From Sphingopyxis sp. LC81 (GTDB taxonomy: Bacteria; Pseudomonadota; Alphaproteobacteria; Sphingomonadales; Sphingomonadaceae): a stretch of DNA of 64,000 nucleotides. Positions 1 to 9,222 of this stretch are shown here, one piece after another (position 1 is the first letter of the stretch; each line of letters begins with the position of its first letter). The notes beneath the pieces are model-generated. The model ran no database searches and was not told the origin of the DNA. It saw only the letters and a program-made list of their open reading frames with translations. The position numbers and the translations under genes are program-made. The DNA lies in assembly GCF_000756375.1 (NCBI RefSeq), contig NZ_JNFD01000047.1:124001-188000 (forward strand), in the 5' to 3' direction.

Positions 1-997
1 GGCGATAGAAGCCCGCGCCGTTGGCGTCGCGGATGCCGTAGCTGCCGAAGCTGTAGAGTTCCCAGTCGGTGCCGACGTCCATCCCGGCGTTGACGAAGAA
101 GTTGAGATCCTTTGATTCGCCGTCGCCGAAGCGGTGCGAATAGCGGTTGAACGTCGTCTCGCGCGGGTCGCCGATGCCGGCATATTGGCGGCGGATGTCC
201 GCGCCCGAGCGGTTGGACGGCGAGCGGTCCTTATATTCGGCGGTGAAGTTGAAATAGCCGCCCTCGCCGATCGGCAGGCCGACGTTGGTCGCGAACGTAT
301 AGGTGTCACCGTCGCGACGCTTGCGGTCCTTACCGGTGAAGGTGATGACGGGATCGACGCCGGCCGCCGCCGTCGGTGCGACGCTGGCGACCTCTGCTAC
401 ATCGTCCATCGTCGTGATATATTTGCCGAAGCTGATCTGCGCCCGGCCGCCTTCGCGTTTCTTGAGCTGGATGTTGATGACGCCGGCGATGGCGTCCGAC
501 CCATATTGCGACGCGGCGCCGTCGCGCAGCACTTCGATGCGTTCGATGGCGAGCGGCGGGATGGTGTTCATGTCGACGCCCGCCGACCCGCGACCAATCG
601 AGCCGTTGAGGTTGAGGAGCGAAGAGAGATGGCGGCGCTTGCCGTTGACGAGCACGAGCACCTGGTCGGGCGAGAGCCCGCGCAGCGTCGCGGGCCGTAG
701 CGAGTCGGTGCCGTCGGTCAGCGACGGCTGCGGAAAGTTGAAAGAGGGGACGAGTTGATTGAGCAGCCGGTTGGTTTCGGTCGTGCCGCTGTTCTGGAGC
801 GATTCACTCGAAATCACGTCGATCGGCACCGTGCTGTCGGCGACGGTCCGGTCGGTGCGTCGGGTCCCGGTGACGATGATCGTCGCACCGTCCGAAACCT
901 CGCCTGCACCCTCCTGTGCGAAGGCCGGGATACTCCAACCACCCGCGACGAGCGCGGCGGCGAGAGCCAGCGAGGAGATTTGATCGGCTTTATGCAT
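1..997 (-). CDS. TonB-dependent outer membrane receptor, N-terminal part (3' end outside window)
   Basis: About 332 residues are visible, starting MHKADQISSLALAAAL with a signal peptide ending in AFAQ. A TonB-box-like stretch (TIIVTGTRR) follows near residue 40, then a plug domain with the typical LRGLSPDQVLVLVNGKRRH and IERIEVLRDGAASQYGSDAIAGVINI motifs (residues about 105-180). After residue 200 the beta-barrel begins. The gene runs off the left edge, so the barrel is incomplete here. Such receptors import bulky substrates across the outer membrane using TonB energy; the substrate cannot be told from this part. A perfect 14-base palindrome about 160 bases upstream suggests control by a LacI-type repressor, which would fit a carbohydrate-related substrate (inference). 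Confidence 0.93.
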   Translation of the reverse strand, partial: MHKADQISSLALAAALVAGGWSIPAFAQEGAGEVSDGATIIVTGTRRTDRTVADSTVPIDVISSESLQNSGTTETNRLLNQLVPSFNFPQPSLTDGTDSLRPATLRGLSPDQVLVLVNGKRRHLSSLLNLNGSIGRGSAGVDMNTIPPLAIERIEVLRDGAASQYGSDAIAGVINIQLKKREGGRAQISFGKYITTMDDVAEVASVAPTAAAGVDPVITFTGKDRKRRDGDTYTFATNVGLPIGEGGYFNFTAEYKDRSPSNRSGADIRRQYAGIGDPRETTFNRYSHRFGDGESKDLNFFVNAGMDVGTDWELYSFGSYGIRDANGAGFYR

Positions 998-1154
998 GTG
1001 GCGGCCCCTGTTGCTGTTGTTGGCGGGACGAAGCTTCCATGCTCGCGGCGGTGAGGCTAGCGCAATTCGCGAAAATTATTACGTTTTTATGCCAATTGTG
1101 GTAATTATGACGCAAATACTTGCGATGCTAAGTAATTAAATTATCGAATCTCCG

Positions 1155-1168
1155 TGGTATCGATACCA
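1155..1168. promoter_or_regulatory. LacI/GalR-type operator candidate upstream of the TonB receptor
   Basis: TGGTATCGATACCA is a perfect 14-base palindrome with a central CG, the architecture of LacI-family operators. It sits in the 253-base gap between the divergent TonB receptor and ccmC, about 160 bases upstream of the receptor start and 83 bases upstream of ccmC. The surrounding DNA (about 1070-1150) is unusually AT-rich, as expected of a promoter region. The assignment to a regulator family is inference. Confidence 0.4.
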
Positions 1169-1250
1169 AAGTTGCGAGCGGCCTATGTGACCAGCGGCCC
1201 ATGTAATTGGCTGGACCACCGGGGCACGCTGGCTTAAGGCTCGGCGCGCG

Positions 1251-1985
1251 ATGCACGCCTACGCCAACCCCACCCGCTTTCTGCAAATTGCCAAGCCGCT
1301 GACGCCGTGGTTGCTCGGTGCCGGGCTGTTGCTTGTGCTGGGCGGGGCCTGGGCCGGGCTCGCGATGGTTCCGGGCGATTACAAGCAAGGCGAAACCGCA
1401 CGCATCCTCTATGTTCATGTCCCGTCGGCGTGGCTCGGCATGGGCGGCTGGACGTCGCTCGCGATCGCCGGGCTGATCCAGCTTGTCTGGCGGCACCCGC
1501 TGTCGGGCATCGCCGCGCGCGCGATCGCGGTGCCGGGGATGCTGTTCACCGCGCTGTGCCTTGCGACCGGATCGATCTGGGGGCGCCCGACGTGGGGCAC
1601 CTGGTGGGAATGGGACGGGCGGATGACCTCGATGCTCGTCCTGCTGTTTTTGTACGCGGGCTTTATCGCACTGACGAGCGGCGACGACGGGCAACGGCAA
1701 GGCGGTTCGCTGTCGCGCGGCGCGGCGATCTATGCGCTGGTCGGCGCGATCAATATTCCGATCATCAACCGCAGCGTCGTGTGGTGGAACAGCCTGCATC
1801 AGGGGCCGAGCATCACCCTGGGCGGGTCGAGCATCGACAGGGCGCTGCTGTGGCCGCTGGGGTTGACCGTGCTCGGCTTTTCGTTGCTATTCGGCGCCAT
1901 CGTCTTGATGCGGATGCGGCGGATCATCGCCGACAACCGCGTCGCGGCGCGATTGCGACGACTGGCGGATGACGAGGGGATTTGA
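1251..1985 (+). CDS. ccmC: Heme exporter/chaperone membrane protein CcmC
   Basis: The 244-residue protein has about six membrane segments. The family's periplasmic tryptophan-rich heme-handling motif WGTWWEWD lies at about residues 115-122, and the conserved flanking histidines appear in HVPSAW (about residue 56) and NSLHQGP (about 180). CcmC presents heme to CcmE during System I cytochrome c maturation. It is the first gene of a ccmCDEFGHI run in which most neighbours overlap by four bases. ccmA and ccmB, which encode the ABC transporter that releases holo-CcmE, are not in this window. The start ATG at 1251 has no strong Shine-Dalgarno sequence, so a slightly different start is possible. Confidence 0.96.
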   Translation: MHAYANPTRFLQIAKPLTPWLLGAGLLLVLGGAWAGLAMVPGDYKQGETARILYVHVPSAWLGMGGWTSLAIAGLIQLVWRHPLSGIAARAIAVPGMLFTALCLATGSIWGRPTWGTWWEWDGRMTSMLVLLFLYAGFIALTSGDDGQRQGGSLSRGAAIYALVGAINIPIINRSVVWWNSLHQGPSITLGGSSIDRALLWPLGLTVLGFSLLFGAIVLMRMRRIIADNRVAARLRRLADDEGI

Positions 1986-1988
1986 CGC

Positions 1989-2144
1989 GTGACGGGGGTG
2001 ATCAGCGGGGGCGGGCAATGGGCGTTTGTCGCCGCGGCCTATGGGCTGACGGTCGTGCTGACCGGCGCGGTGCTGTGGACGAGCTGGCGCGCGATGAAAA
2101 AGGCCGAGAAGCGCAGCGATGCGCTGCGAAAGGATCGTAAGTGA
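1989..2144 (+). CDS. ccmD: Heme exporter protein CcmD (51 aa)
   Basis: A GTG-started 51-codon frame fills the gap between ccmC and ccmE. It encodes one membrane segment (about residues 10-32, FVAAAYGLTVVLTGAVLW) followed by a basic cytoplasmic tail rich in Lys and Arg, the normal form of CcmD. The stop TGA overlaps the ccmE GTG start (GTGA at 2141-2144). CcmD is the small subunit that helps release heme-loaded CcmE from the CcmABC complex. The assignment rests on position, length, topology and tail; short CcmD proteins have little sequence conservation. Confidence 0.88.
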   Translation: MTGVISGGGQWAFVAAAYGLTVVLTGAVLWTSWRAMKKAEKRSDALRKDRK

Positions 2145-2578
2145 AGGCCAAGCATCAACGGCTGATTCTGGCACTGGTCGCGCTGTGCGGCATCGGCGGC
2201 GCCGGGGTGCTGGCGGCGAGCGCGCTGCGCGCCGAGGCGGCCTATTTCCGCACGCCGGTCGAAATTCAGGGTGGCAAGGCCGCGGTCGGCGAGCCGATGC
2301 GGCTGGGCGGTATGGTCGCCAAGGGCAGCATTCAGCGGCAGGCCGACGGCCTCACGATCCGTTTCGTTGCGACCGACGGCAAGGCGTCGGTGCCGGTCGA
2401 ATATAAGGGCATCGTGCCCGACCTGTTCGGCGAGGAGAGCGGCATGGTCGCCGACGGCCGGATGCGCGCCGACGGGACCTTCGTCGCTGACCGCATCCTC
2501 GCCAAGCATGACGAGCGTTATATGCCGCCGCAGATGGGCGATATGCCGAAGAATATGAAAGCGCCGGCAACGACATGA
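2141..2578 (+). CDS. ccmE: Cytochrome c maturation heme chaperone CcmE
   Basis: The 145-residue protein has an N-terminal membrane anchor (residues 7-30) and a periplasmic OB-fold domain. The hallmark LAKHDERYMPP motif near residue 125-135 contains the histidine that binds heme covalently and the downstream tyrosine that serves as axial ligand. CcmE shuttles heme from CcmC to the CcmF/H ligation complex. The start is GTG and overlaps the ccmD stop by four bases, so the two are translationally coupled. Confidence 0.96.
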   Translation: MKAKHQRLILALVALCGIGGAGVLAASALRAEAAYFRTPVEIQGGKAAVGEPMRLGGMVAKGSIQRQADGLTIRFVATDGKASVPVEYKGIVPDLFGEESGMVADGRMRADGTFVADRILAKHDERYMPPQMGDMPKNMKAPATT

Positions 2579-2593
2579 TCGCCCCGAAATTCA

Positions 2594-2667
2594 CGTCATC
2601 CCAGCGAAAGCTGGGATCTCTGGCGTCCGAGCAGAACGATAGCGGTCCCAGCTTTCGCTGGGACGAC
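2594..2667. repeat. Palindromic intergenic repeat inside the ccm operon
   Basis: Two inverted copies of a unit reading GTCATCCCAGCGAAAGCTGG face each other across about 25 bases; each unit is itself a small hairpin (TCCCAG/CTGGGA). It occupies most of the 100-base gap between ccmE and ccmF. It resembles the REP-like 'GTCATCCC' intergenic repeats common in sphingomonads, and a related unit occurs at 33505-33640. It could stabilise or attenuate the ccm transcript between ccmE and ccmF. Confidence 0.75.
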
Positions 2668-2678
2668 GAGCTTTTCCA

Positions 2679-4649
2679 GTGATTGCCGAACTCGGTCTCG
2701 CTCTGCTGTGGATCGCGGCTGCGCTCGCGTGCCTGTCGCTCGTCGCGGGGACATTGTTCCTGCGTGGCGGTTCGAAGGATCTGGCGGCCCTCGTGCGGCC
2801 GGCGAGCGTTGCGCAGGGGGTGCTGACCGCGGCCGCCTTTGGCCTGCTGATCGCATTGTTCGTGCGATCGGACATGTCGGTCGAGCTGGTCGCGCGCAAC
2901 AGCAACAGTTTGAAACCGATGATCTTCAAGATTGCGGGGACTTGGGGCAATCACGAAGGGTCGATGCTGCTGTGGCTCATGATCCTGTCGCTGTCGGGCG
3001 GGCTGATCGCGATCTTCGAAAAGCGGCTGCGCGAGGACACGCTGGTCGCGACTTTGGCAGCGCAAGCGGCACTCAGCCTCGGTTTCTTTGCGTTTCTCCT
3101 CTTCTCGTCGAACCCGTTCAAGCGGTTGCCCGTGGCGCCGCCCGACGGGCAGGGGCTCAACCCGCTGCTCCAGGACATCGGGCTCGCCTTCCATCCGCCG
3201 ACGCTTTACGTCGGCTATGTCGGGCTGTCGGTCGCGTTCAGCTTTGCCGTCGGCGCGCTGATTACGCGCGAGATCGGCCCGGCTTTCGCGCGCGCGATGC
3301 GGCCGTGGGTGCTCGGCAGCTGGATTTTCCTGACATTGGGCATCACCGCGGGCAGTTACTGGGCCTATTATGAGCTTGGCTGGGGCGGCTGGTGGTTCTG
3401 GGACCCGGTCGAGAATGTCTCGCTGATCCCGTGGCTTGCGGGCGCCGCCTTGCTCCATTCGGTCGCGGTGACCGCCACCCGCAACGCCCTGCGCGCGTGG
3501 ACGGTGATGCTCGCGGTGATCGGCTTTTCGATGTCGATGGTCGGGACATTCATCGTGCGGTCGGGGCTGCTGACGAGCGTCCACAGCTTTGCGGTCGATC
3601 CCGAGCGGGGGACGTTCCTGCTCGCGCTGATGGCGATTTACATCGGTGGGGCGTTGACCCTCTTCGCGTTGCGTGCGGGGAGCGTGGCCGAGGGCAAGAA
3701 ATTCGCGTTGCTCAGCCGCGAAGGCTCGCTTGTCATCAACAATCTGCTGCTGACGACGATTCTCGCGCTCGTCCTGCTCGGCACCCTCTATCCGATCGTC
3801 GCAGAGGCGATGGGCGAGAAGATTTCGGTTGGCCCGCCCTATTATAACAAGGTCGCGGGGCCGCTCGCGCTGGTCCTCTGCCTCGTGATGGTTGCAGGGC
3901 CGCTGCTCGGCTGGCGCAAGGATGACGGGAAGCGGTTGTGGTCGCGGCTGCCGCTGGCGATCTTTGCCGGTGCGGCGGTGCTGTTCGCGCTGATCCTGTT
4001 CGGCGGCAAGGTCGGGATTTTGCCGCTGCTCGGCATGACCGTCGCGGGTATCGTCGCGGTCGCGAGCCTCGCGCCCTTGTGGGGGCGTAACCTGCGCCGC
4101 ACGCCGCTGCCGACATGGGGCATGGTGACCGCGCATTTCGGCGTCGCGGTGTGCCTTGCCGGCATGGGCGCCGAGAGCGCCTTCATCAAGGAACGACTGG
4201 TCGCGGCGGCGCCCGGCGACGTGGTGAAGGTCGGCGATTTCGCGGTGAAGTTCGTCGGCGTGAAGCCGGTGGCGGGGCCGAATTATACCGCGATCGAGGG
4301 CACGCTGGTCGCGACGACATCGTCGGGGGGCAGCTTCACGATGCGGCCCGAGGCGCGGACGTTTCCGGGGCTGATGGGCACGGCACCGACCGAAACCAAC
4401 GAAGCGGCGCTGCTGACGCGGCCGGGCGGGCAGCTTTATGCCGTGCTCGGTCAGCCGGTGACGAGCGACGACGGCAGCGCCGACCGCTACCAGATCCGCC
4501 TGTGGTGGAAGCCGCTGGTGTGGTGGATCTGGCTCGGCGGCGCGCTGATCGCGGTTGGCGCGGCGCTGTCGCTGCTCGGCCGCGCGCAGTTACTGAATAT
4601 CTGGCGCGCGCGACGCAGCCGCAAATCACAGGAGCGTTTCGCGCCATGA
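2679..4649 (+). CDS. ccmF: Cytochrome c heme lyase subunit CcmF
   Basis: This 656-residue polytopic protein contains the CcmF motifs GTWGNHEGSMLLW (about residues 88-100) and the heme-handling WWD motif GGWWFWDPVENVSLIPW (about residues 238-255), with many membrane segments and a periplasmic region before the last helix. With CcmH it ligates heme to the CXXCH motif of apocytochrome c. It starts with GTG and its stop overlaps the ATG of the next gene (ATGA, 4646-4649). The length matches the family norm. Confidence 0.97.
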   Translation: MIAELGLALLWIAAALACLSLVAGTLFLRGGSKDLAALVRPASVAQGVLTAAAFGLLIALFVRSDMSVELVARNSNSLKPMIFKIAGTWGNHEGSMLLWLMILSLSGGLIAIFEKRLREDTLVATLAAQAALSLGFFAFLLFSSNPFKRLPVAPPDGQGLNPLLQDIGLAFHPPTLYVGYVGLSVAFSFAVGALITREIGPAFARAMRPWVLGSWIFLTLGITAGSYWAYYELGWGGWWFWDPVENVSLIPWLAGAALLHSVAVTATRNALRAWTVMLAVIGFSMSMVGTFIVRSGLLTSVHSFAVDPERGTFLLALMAIYIGGALTLFALRAGSVAEGKKFALLSREGSLVINNLLLTTILALVLLGTLYPIVAEAMGEKISVGPPYYNKVAGPLALVLCLVMVAGPLLGWRKDDGKRLWSRLPLAIFAGAAVLFALILFGGKVGILPLLGMTVAGIVAVASLAPLWGRNLRRTPLPTWGMVTAHFGVAVCLAGMGAESAFIKERLVAAAPGDVVKVGDFAVKFVGVKPVAGPNYTAIEGTLVATTSSGGSFTMRPEARTFPGLMGTAPTETNEAALLTRPGGQLYAVLGQPVTSDDGSADRYQIRLWWKPLVWWIWLGGALIAVGAALSLLGRAQLLNIWRARRSRKSQERFAP

Positions 4650-5176
4650 AGAATCGCTGGGTCCTTTTCGTACCGCTGGCGATCATGGGGCTGCTGTTCG
4701 GCGCCTTCATCTATCGGCTGGTGACGCCCGCCGAGACGCTGATCCAGTCGCAGTGGATCGACAAGCCCATGCCGCTGTTCGACCTGCCGCCCGCGACGGC
4801 GGGTGTCGAGGGGCTGAAGAGCAGCCAGCTCGCCGACGGGCGCCCGCGGCTGGTCAATGTCTTCGCGAGCTGGTGCATCCCGTGCCGGGCCGAGGCGCCG
4901 CAGCTCGAGGCGCTGAAGGCCGCGGGGGTGCCGATCGATGGCATCGCGATCCGCGACCGGCCCGAGGATGTCGCGATGTTCCTCCGCGAATATGGCAATC
5001 CCTTCGACCGCGTTGGGGCGGACATGCAGAGCAGCGTCCAGATCGCGCTGGGGTCGTCGGGCGTGCCCGAAACCTTCCTGATCGATGGCAAGGGGATTAT
5101 TCGCGAACAGATTCAGGGCGTTATTCTTGCGGATCAGGTGCCTGAGATCGTCGCGAAACTCGAGGCGATGAAGTGA
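4646..5176 (+). CDS. ccmG: Membrane-anchored thioredoxin-like CcmG/DsbE
   Basis: The 176-residue protein has a single N-terminal anchor (residues 5-25) and a periplasmic thioredoxin fold. The redox motif ASWCIPCRAEAPQL lies near residue 75, and the cis-proline loop is in GVPETFLID near residue 137. It reduces apocytochrome c cysteines, or the CcmH thiols, before heme attachment. The ATG at 4646 was chosen because it overlaps the ccmF stop and is followed directly by the anchor; the open frame extends further upstream inside ccmF but is not coding there. Confidence 0.95.
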   Translation: MKNRWVLFVPLAIMGLLFGAFIYRLVTPAETLIQSQWIDKPMPLFDLPPATAGVEGLKSSQLADGRPRLVNVFASWCIPCRAEAPQLEALKAAGVPIDGIAIRDRPEDVAMFLREYGNPFDRVGADMQSSVQIALGSSGVPETFLIDGKGIIREQIQGVILADQVPEIVAKLEAMK

Positions 5177-5607
5177 ATTTGCGGTTCGTTCTTCTTTGCT
5201 GGCTGGCCGCGCTCGCGGTGCCGCTGGCGGCGCAGGACCGCCTGCCGCCCGCGCCCTACGCCTATCAGCAGCTCAAGGATCCGGCGCAGGAAGCGCGCGC
5301 CAAGGCGCTCATGGAAGAGTTGCGCTGTCTCGTCTGTCAGGGGCAGTCGATTGCCGATTCCGATGCGCCGCTCGCGGGCGATATGCGCCACGAAGTGCGC
5401 AGCAAGATCGCGGCGGGCGAAAGCCCGGGCGAAATCAAGTCCTGGCTTGTCGCGCGCTATGGCAATTGGGTGAGCTATGACCCGCCGTTCGACGGCGCCA
5501 CGGCGTTGCTGTGGCTCGGGCCGTTGCTCTTCCTCGCGCTCGGCGGATGGCTGGCCTTTGGCCGTTTCCGCCGCGGCGCGAACGACGACGAGGAGGGCGC
5601 GACATGA
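5173..5607 (+). CDS. ccmH: Cytochrome c maturation protein CcmH (CycL)
   Basis: The 144-residue protein has a signal-like N-terminus and the RCLVCQGQSIADS motif near residues 50-62, whose CxxC thiols exchange with apocytochrome c. A C-terminal membrane helix (about 110-130) follows. It forms part of the heme ligation complex with CcmF. The start is GTG, overlapping the ccmG stop by four bases, and its own stop overlaps the next start. Confidence 0.95.
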   Translation: MNLRFVLLCWLAALAVPLAAQDRLPPAPYAYQQLKDPAQEARAKALMEELRCLVCQGQSIADSDAPLAGDMRHEVRSKIAAGESPGEIKSWLVARYGNWVSYDPPFDGATALLWLGPLLFLALGGWLAFGRFRRGANDDEEGAT

Positions 5608-6275
5608 TCTGGCTGTGGGTCGTACTCATTGCCCTGCTGACGATCGGCGGCATCTTCTGGTTCGGCAAGCTGCCCGCCGCGGCGCGGCCGCTGGCGGGGG
5701 CGGCGGTGATGCTGGGCCTCGCGGGCTATGCGTTGCAGGGGCACCCGTCGCTGCCCGGCAAGCCCGTCGCGGCGCCCGAGGAGCCCGAGGGGTTTGGTGA
5801 GGCGATCACCGACCAGCGGCAGGGCATGTCCGAACGCTTTGGTCCCGCGGCGCAGTGGCTCGGCATGTCCGACGGTTTCGCGCGCACGGGCAAGACCGAA
5901 CTCGCGGCGAAGACGCTCGAAAAGGGGCTGAAGACCTATCCCGACAATGTCGATCTGTGGGTCGGACTTGGCAACGCCTTGGCAGCGCATGGCGGCGGCG
6001 TGATGTCGCCCGCGGCGGCGCTGGCGTTCGACGAGGCGGCGAAGCGCGATCCGTCGCATCCCGCGCCGCCCTTTTTCGCGGGGCTGGCGCTGGCGCAGGG
6101 CGGCGACCTGAAAGGCGCCGAGACGGTGTGGAGCGATTTGCTCGCGCGCAGCCCCGCCGATGCGCCGTGGCGACCCGACCTCGAGATGCGGCTGGCGCAA
6201 TTGCGTCAGGCGCTTGGGCCGCAGCTGCCCACCGAAACCCCGGCGGGCGTGCCGGTGCCGGACGTCCCAAATTGA
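5604..6275 (+). CDS. ccmI: CcmI/CycH-like TPR protein of cytochrome c biogenesis
   Basis: The 223-residue protein starts with two hydrophobic segments (residues 2-20 and 28-48), followed by TPR-like helical repeats (about residues 80-200, for example ELAAKTLEKGLKTYPDN). CcmI-type proteins bind the C-terminal helix of apocytochrome c and deliver it to CcmFH. The ATG overlaps the ccmH stop (ATGA), and this is the last gene of the ccm run. It is shorter than rhizobial CycH and keeps only the part with anchors and a few repeats. Confidence 0.88.
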   Translation: MIWLWVVLIALLTIGGIFWFGKLPAAARPLAGAAVMLGLAGYALQGHPSLPGKPVAAPEEPEGFGEAITDQRQGMSERFGPAAQWLGMSDGFARTGKTELAAKTLEKGLKTYPDNVDLWVGLGNALAAHGGGVMSPAAALAFDEAAKRDPSHPAPPFFAGLALAQGGDLKGAETVWSDLLARSPADAPWRPDLEMRLAQLRQALGPQLPTETPAGVPVPDVPN

Positions 6276-6314
6276 AACCTATTACAAAGGCTCAGGCTCG
6301 TCTAAAGGCCCGCA

Positions 6315-8276
6315 ATGACTGCTGAGTCGCAACAGGCGGCGGGCGGCGCCGCGGGCGCCGTGACTGCTGGCGCCGAAACGGCCCATTACGGGCATGGACA
6401 TCACAGCGATGGCAAGCTGAAGCTTGCCGTCGGCGCGATCGGTGTCGTGTTCGGCGACATCGGAACGAGCCCGCTCTACGCGTTCCGCGAAACCTTTGCC
6501 GGGCACCATCCGATCGAGGCCGACCGGCTGCACATCTATGGCGTGCTCAGCCTCGTCTTCTGGTCGATGATGCTCGTCGTCACCTTCAAATATGTGCTGA
6601 CGATCATGCGCGCCGACAACAAGGGCGAGGGGGGCAGCCTGGCGCTGCTCGCGCTGATCAGCCGCTCGTCAGGCGAGAAGCGCTGGACATGGCCGATCAT
6701 CCTGCTCGGGGTGTTCGCGACCGCGCTTTTCTATGGCGACAGCATGATCACCCCGGCGATGTCGGTGCTCTCCGCGACCGAGGGGCTGAGCTACGTCAAC
6801 AAGGGGTTCGAGCCCTATATCGTGCCGATCGCGCTCACGATCCTGATCGGGCTGTTCGCGATCCAGTCGCGCGGGACGGCGAAGGTCGGGATGCTGTTCG
6901 GGCCGATCATGCTCGCCTATTTCACGATGCTCGCGATCCTCGGGCTCATTCACATCGTCGACCATCCGGGGATCATCCTCGAGACACTGAACCCGGTGAA
7001 CGCGCTGCGCTTCTTCTATGTCGACGGTTTCACCGCCTTTATCGCGCTCGGCGCGGTCGTGCTCGCGGTGACGGGGGCCGAGGCGCTCTATGCCGATATG
7101 GGGCATTTCGGCCGCGGGCCGATCGGGCTTAGCTGGCTGACCTTTGCCCTGCCGGCGCTGATGCTCAATTATATGGGGCAGGGCGCGATGGTGCTCGAGG
7201 CCGAGATGGGGCCGCGCGGCGACCTGATCGCCGATCCCTTTTTCCAGATGATGCCCGATGCATGGCAGGTGCCCGTCGTCATCCTCGCGATGCTCGCGAC
7301 GATCATCGCCAGCCAGGCGGTGATTTCGGGCGCCTTCTCGCTGACCCAGCAGGCGATCCAATTGGGCTTCATGCCGCGCCTGCGCGTCGAACATACGAGC
7401 GCGTCGGCGCAGGGGCAGATCTATATCCCGATCGTCAATTGGGGGCTGATGGTGATGGTGATCATCCTCGTCCTCTTCTTCGGATCGTCGAGCAATTTGG
7501 CCGCGGCCTATGGCATCGCGGTGACGGGCGCGATGTTCATCGATACCTGCCTGCTCAGCGTCGTGCTCTTCACATTGTGGAAATGGCCGGCGTGGAAGGC
7601 GCTGCCGATCCTCGCGGTCTTCTTCATCGTCGACATCGCCTATTTCGGCGCCAATCTGATCAAGGTGCCCGACGGCGGCTGGGTGCCGCTCGCGATCGGC
7701 CTGACCATCTTCACCTTGCTCACCACCTGGTCGCGCGGACGCAAGCTGATGCAGCAGGAGATGGCCGAAGGCGCGATGCCGATCCCGGTGTTCGTGAAGT
7801 CGGCGGCGAACAGCGCGACGCGCGTGCCGGGCACCGCGGTGTTCATGACATCGAGCAGCGACGGCGTCCCGCACGCGCTGCTCCACAACCTCAAGCACAA
7901 CAAGGTGCTCCATGCGCGGATCATCCTGCTGACGATCAAGATCGCCGACGTGCCGTTCGTGCAGGAGGAGAAATTCTGCCTGCTCGAGGATCTGGGGCAG
8001 GGCTTCCACCGGCTGGTGCTCAATTACGGCTTCATGCAGCCGATCGACGTGCCCGAGGCGCTGACCCGCGTGACGAGCTGCGGCGGCGAGTTCAAGATGC
8101 TGGAAACCAGCTTTTTCCTGTCGCGGCAGACGCTGATCGCGGCGAGCAAGCCCGGCATGCCGATCTGGCGCGAAAAGCTGTTCGCGTGGATGCTGCGCAA
8201 TTCGGAAAGCGCGATGGAATATTTCCGCCTGCCGACCAATCGCGTGGTCGAGTTGGGCAGCCAGGTCGCGATCTGA
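6315..8276 (+). CDS. kup: Low-affinity potassium transporter Kup
   Basis: The 653-residue protein has a short variable N-terminus, then the Kup signature [20 protein letters not shown] (residues about 39-58), about 12 membrane helices and a C-terminal cytoplasmic domain of about 150 residues. It is a proton-coupled K+ uptake system. A gap of 39 bases separates it from ccmI, so it may be partly co-transcribed, but it is functionally unrelated to cytochrome c maturation. Confidence 0.96.
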   Translation: MTAESQQAAGGAAGAVTAGAETAHYGHGHHSDGKLKLAVGAIGVVFGDIGTSPLYAFRETFAGHHPIEADRLHIYGVLSLVFWSMMLVVTFKYVLTIMRADNKGEGGSLALLALISRSSGEKRWTWPIILLGVFATALFYGDSMITPAMSVLSATEGLSYVNKGFEPYIVPIALTILIGLFAIQSRGTAKVGMLFGPIMLAYFTMLAILGLIHIVDHPGIILETLNPVNALRFFYVDGFTAFIALGAVVLAVTGAEALYADMGHFGRGPIGLSWLTFALPALMLNYMGQGAMVLEAEMGPRGDLIADPFFQMMPDAWQVPVVILAMLATIIASQAVISGAFSLTQQAIQLGFMPRLRVEHTSASAQGQIYIPIVNWGLMVMVIILVLFFGSSSNLAAAYGIAVTGAMFIDTCLLSVVLFTLWKWPAWKALPILAVFFIVDIAYFGANLIKVPDGGWVPLAIGLTIFTLLTTWSRGRKLMQQEMAEGAMPIPVFVKSAANSATRVPGTAVFMTSSSDGVPHALLHNLKHNKVLHARIILLTIKIADVPFVQEEKFCLLEDLGQGFHRLVLNYGFMQPIDVPEALTRVTSCGGEFKMLETSFFLSRQTLIAASKPGMPIWREKLFAWMLRNSESAMEYFRLPTNRVVELGSQVAI

Positions 8277-8340
8277 AGTCGCGAAGATTAACTTCCCGAC
8301 ATCTGGCAATAAGCATTTGTACATTGGGGCCAGTCTTGCA

Positions 8341-9222
8341 ATGCAAGGGGTGACCCAAAAAAGGCCGCGCAATAGCATGGATGTCGGCAACCCTGACGCT
8401 CTGATCCTGCCGGTTCCGCCGGAACCCTTTGCCCTGATCGTCGGCGCGGCGATGCAGGGCGGTTCGAGCGAGGCCGTCGAAGCCGCGCTGCGCCGCATGG
8501 GGCTGCGGCCCGAACGGGTCGACGGCGACGGCGACGATGTTGCCGCGCGTGTTGCGGCGCCGCGTTTTCGTCTGAGGTTCGGGGCGGTGTCGGTTCTGGC
8601 CGGCCCCGCCGCCGATGCCGCGCTGGACCTCGCCGATCCCGACCATCCGTCGACCAGCCTGCTTGCGGCGAGCTTGCCACGACGATGGCGCGAGAGCGGG
8701 GCGTGCTGGGTCTTTATCCCCGAGCGTGACCCCAGGCGCGATGGGTCGCCGGGCCCCTCGACCGAGCAGCCGACGCGGATGCGTGAATTTTTCAAGATGA
8801 TGGTGCTGCTGATCGACCTGTTCGATGCCAGCCATATCTTCTGGTCGCCGGCACGGCTGTGGTCGGATGCCCCGCAATTTCGCGCTTCGATTGCCGAGAT
8901 GCTGGCCAGCGGAATGCCGCCGGTGCTTCACCTCGTCGCGTTCCGGCGCCGCGAGAATGGCGTCGATGCCAGCATGGGAACACGGGGGCTGGTGGTGTTT
9001 GCGGGGCAGGAACTGGAAGCGCGGATTCCCGTCGGCTGGACGGTCGCCGAAATGGTCCGGCGGCTGTCGCGGCTTGCGCTCGACATGATGCTCAACGGCC
9101 CGGTCCGCCATGCGCGGACGATGCGCGGGCTGGAGGCGGGCGAATGGATCGACCTGTCGCCGGGCGCGAGCAGCGGAAACCAGCGGTCGACGGTGGTTGT
9201 CGAGTTCGGCCGCGACGCTTGA
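8341..9222 (+). CDS. DUF4261-like protein of unknown function
   Basis: The frame encodes about 293 residues without signal peptide or membrane segments. The C-terminal half has the layout of DUF4261 proteins: a central ASHIFWSPARLW stretch, then TRGLVVFAGQELEARIP followed by a helix and a DGxT-like end. The function is not known. Its stop overlaps a TTG start of the next gene by four bases, suggesting a two-gene unit with the AHH nuclease-like protein. The start is uncertain: TTG 8317, ATG 8341 and ATG 8377 are all in frame and none has a clear ribosome-binding site. The conserved part begins after 8377. Confidence 0.7.
   Translation: MQGVTQKRPRNSMDVGNPDALILPVPPEPFALIVGAAMQGGSSEAVEAALRRMGLRPERVDGDGDDVAARVAAPRFRLRFGAVSVLAGPAADAALDLADPDHPSTSLLAASLPRRWRESGACWVFIPERDPRRDGSPGPSTEQPTRMREFFKMMVLLIDLFDASHIFWSPARLWSDAPQFRASIAEMLASGMPPVLHLVAFRRRENGVDASMGTRGLVVFAGQELEARIPVGWTVAEMVRRLSRLALDMMLNGPVRHARTMRGLEAGEWIDLSPGASSGNQRSTVVVEFGRDA

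Noticed and set aside
6669-8795. A 708-codon open frame antisense to kup
   Set aside because: Its composition (HDR-rich) is the antisense signature of a GC-rich gene; kup on the plus strand has the full family motifs.
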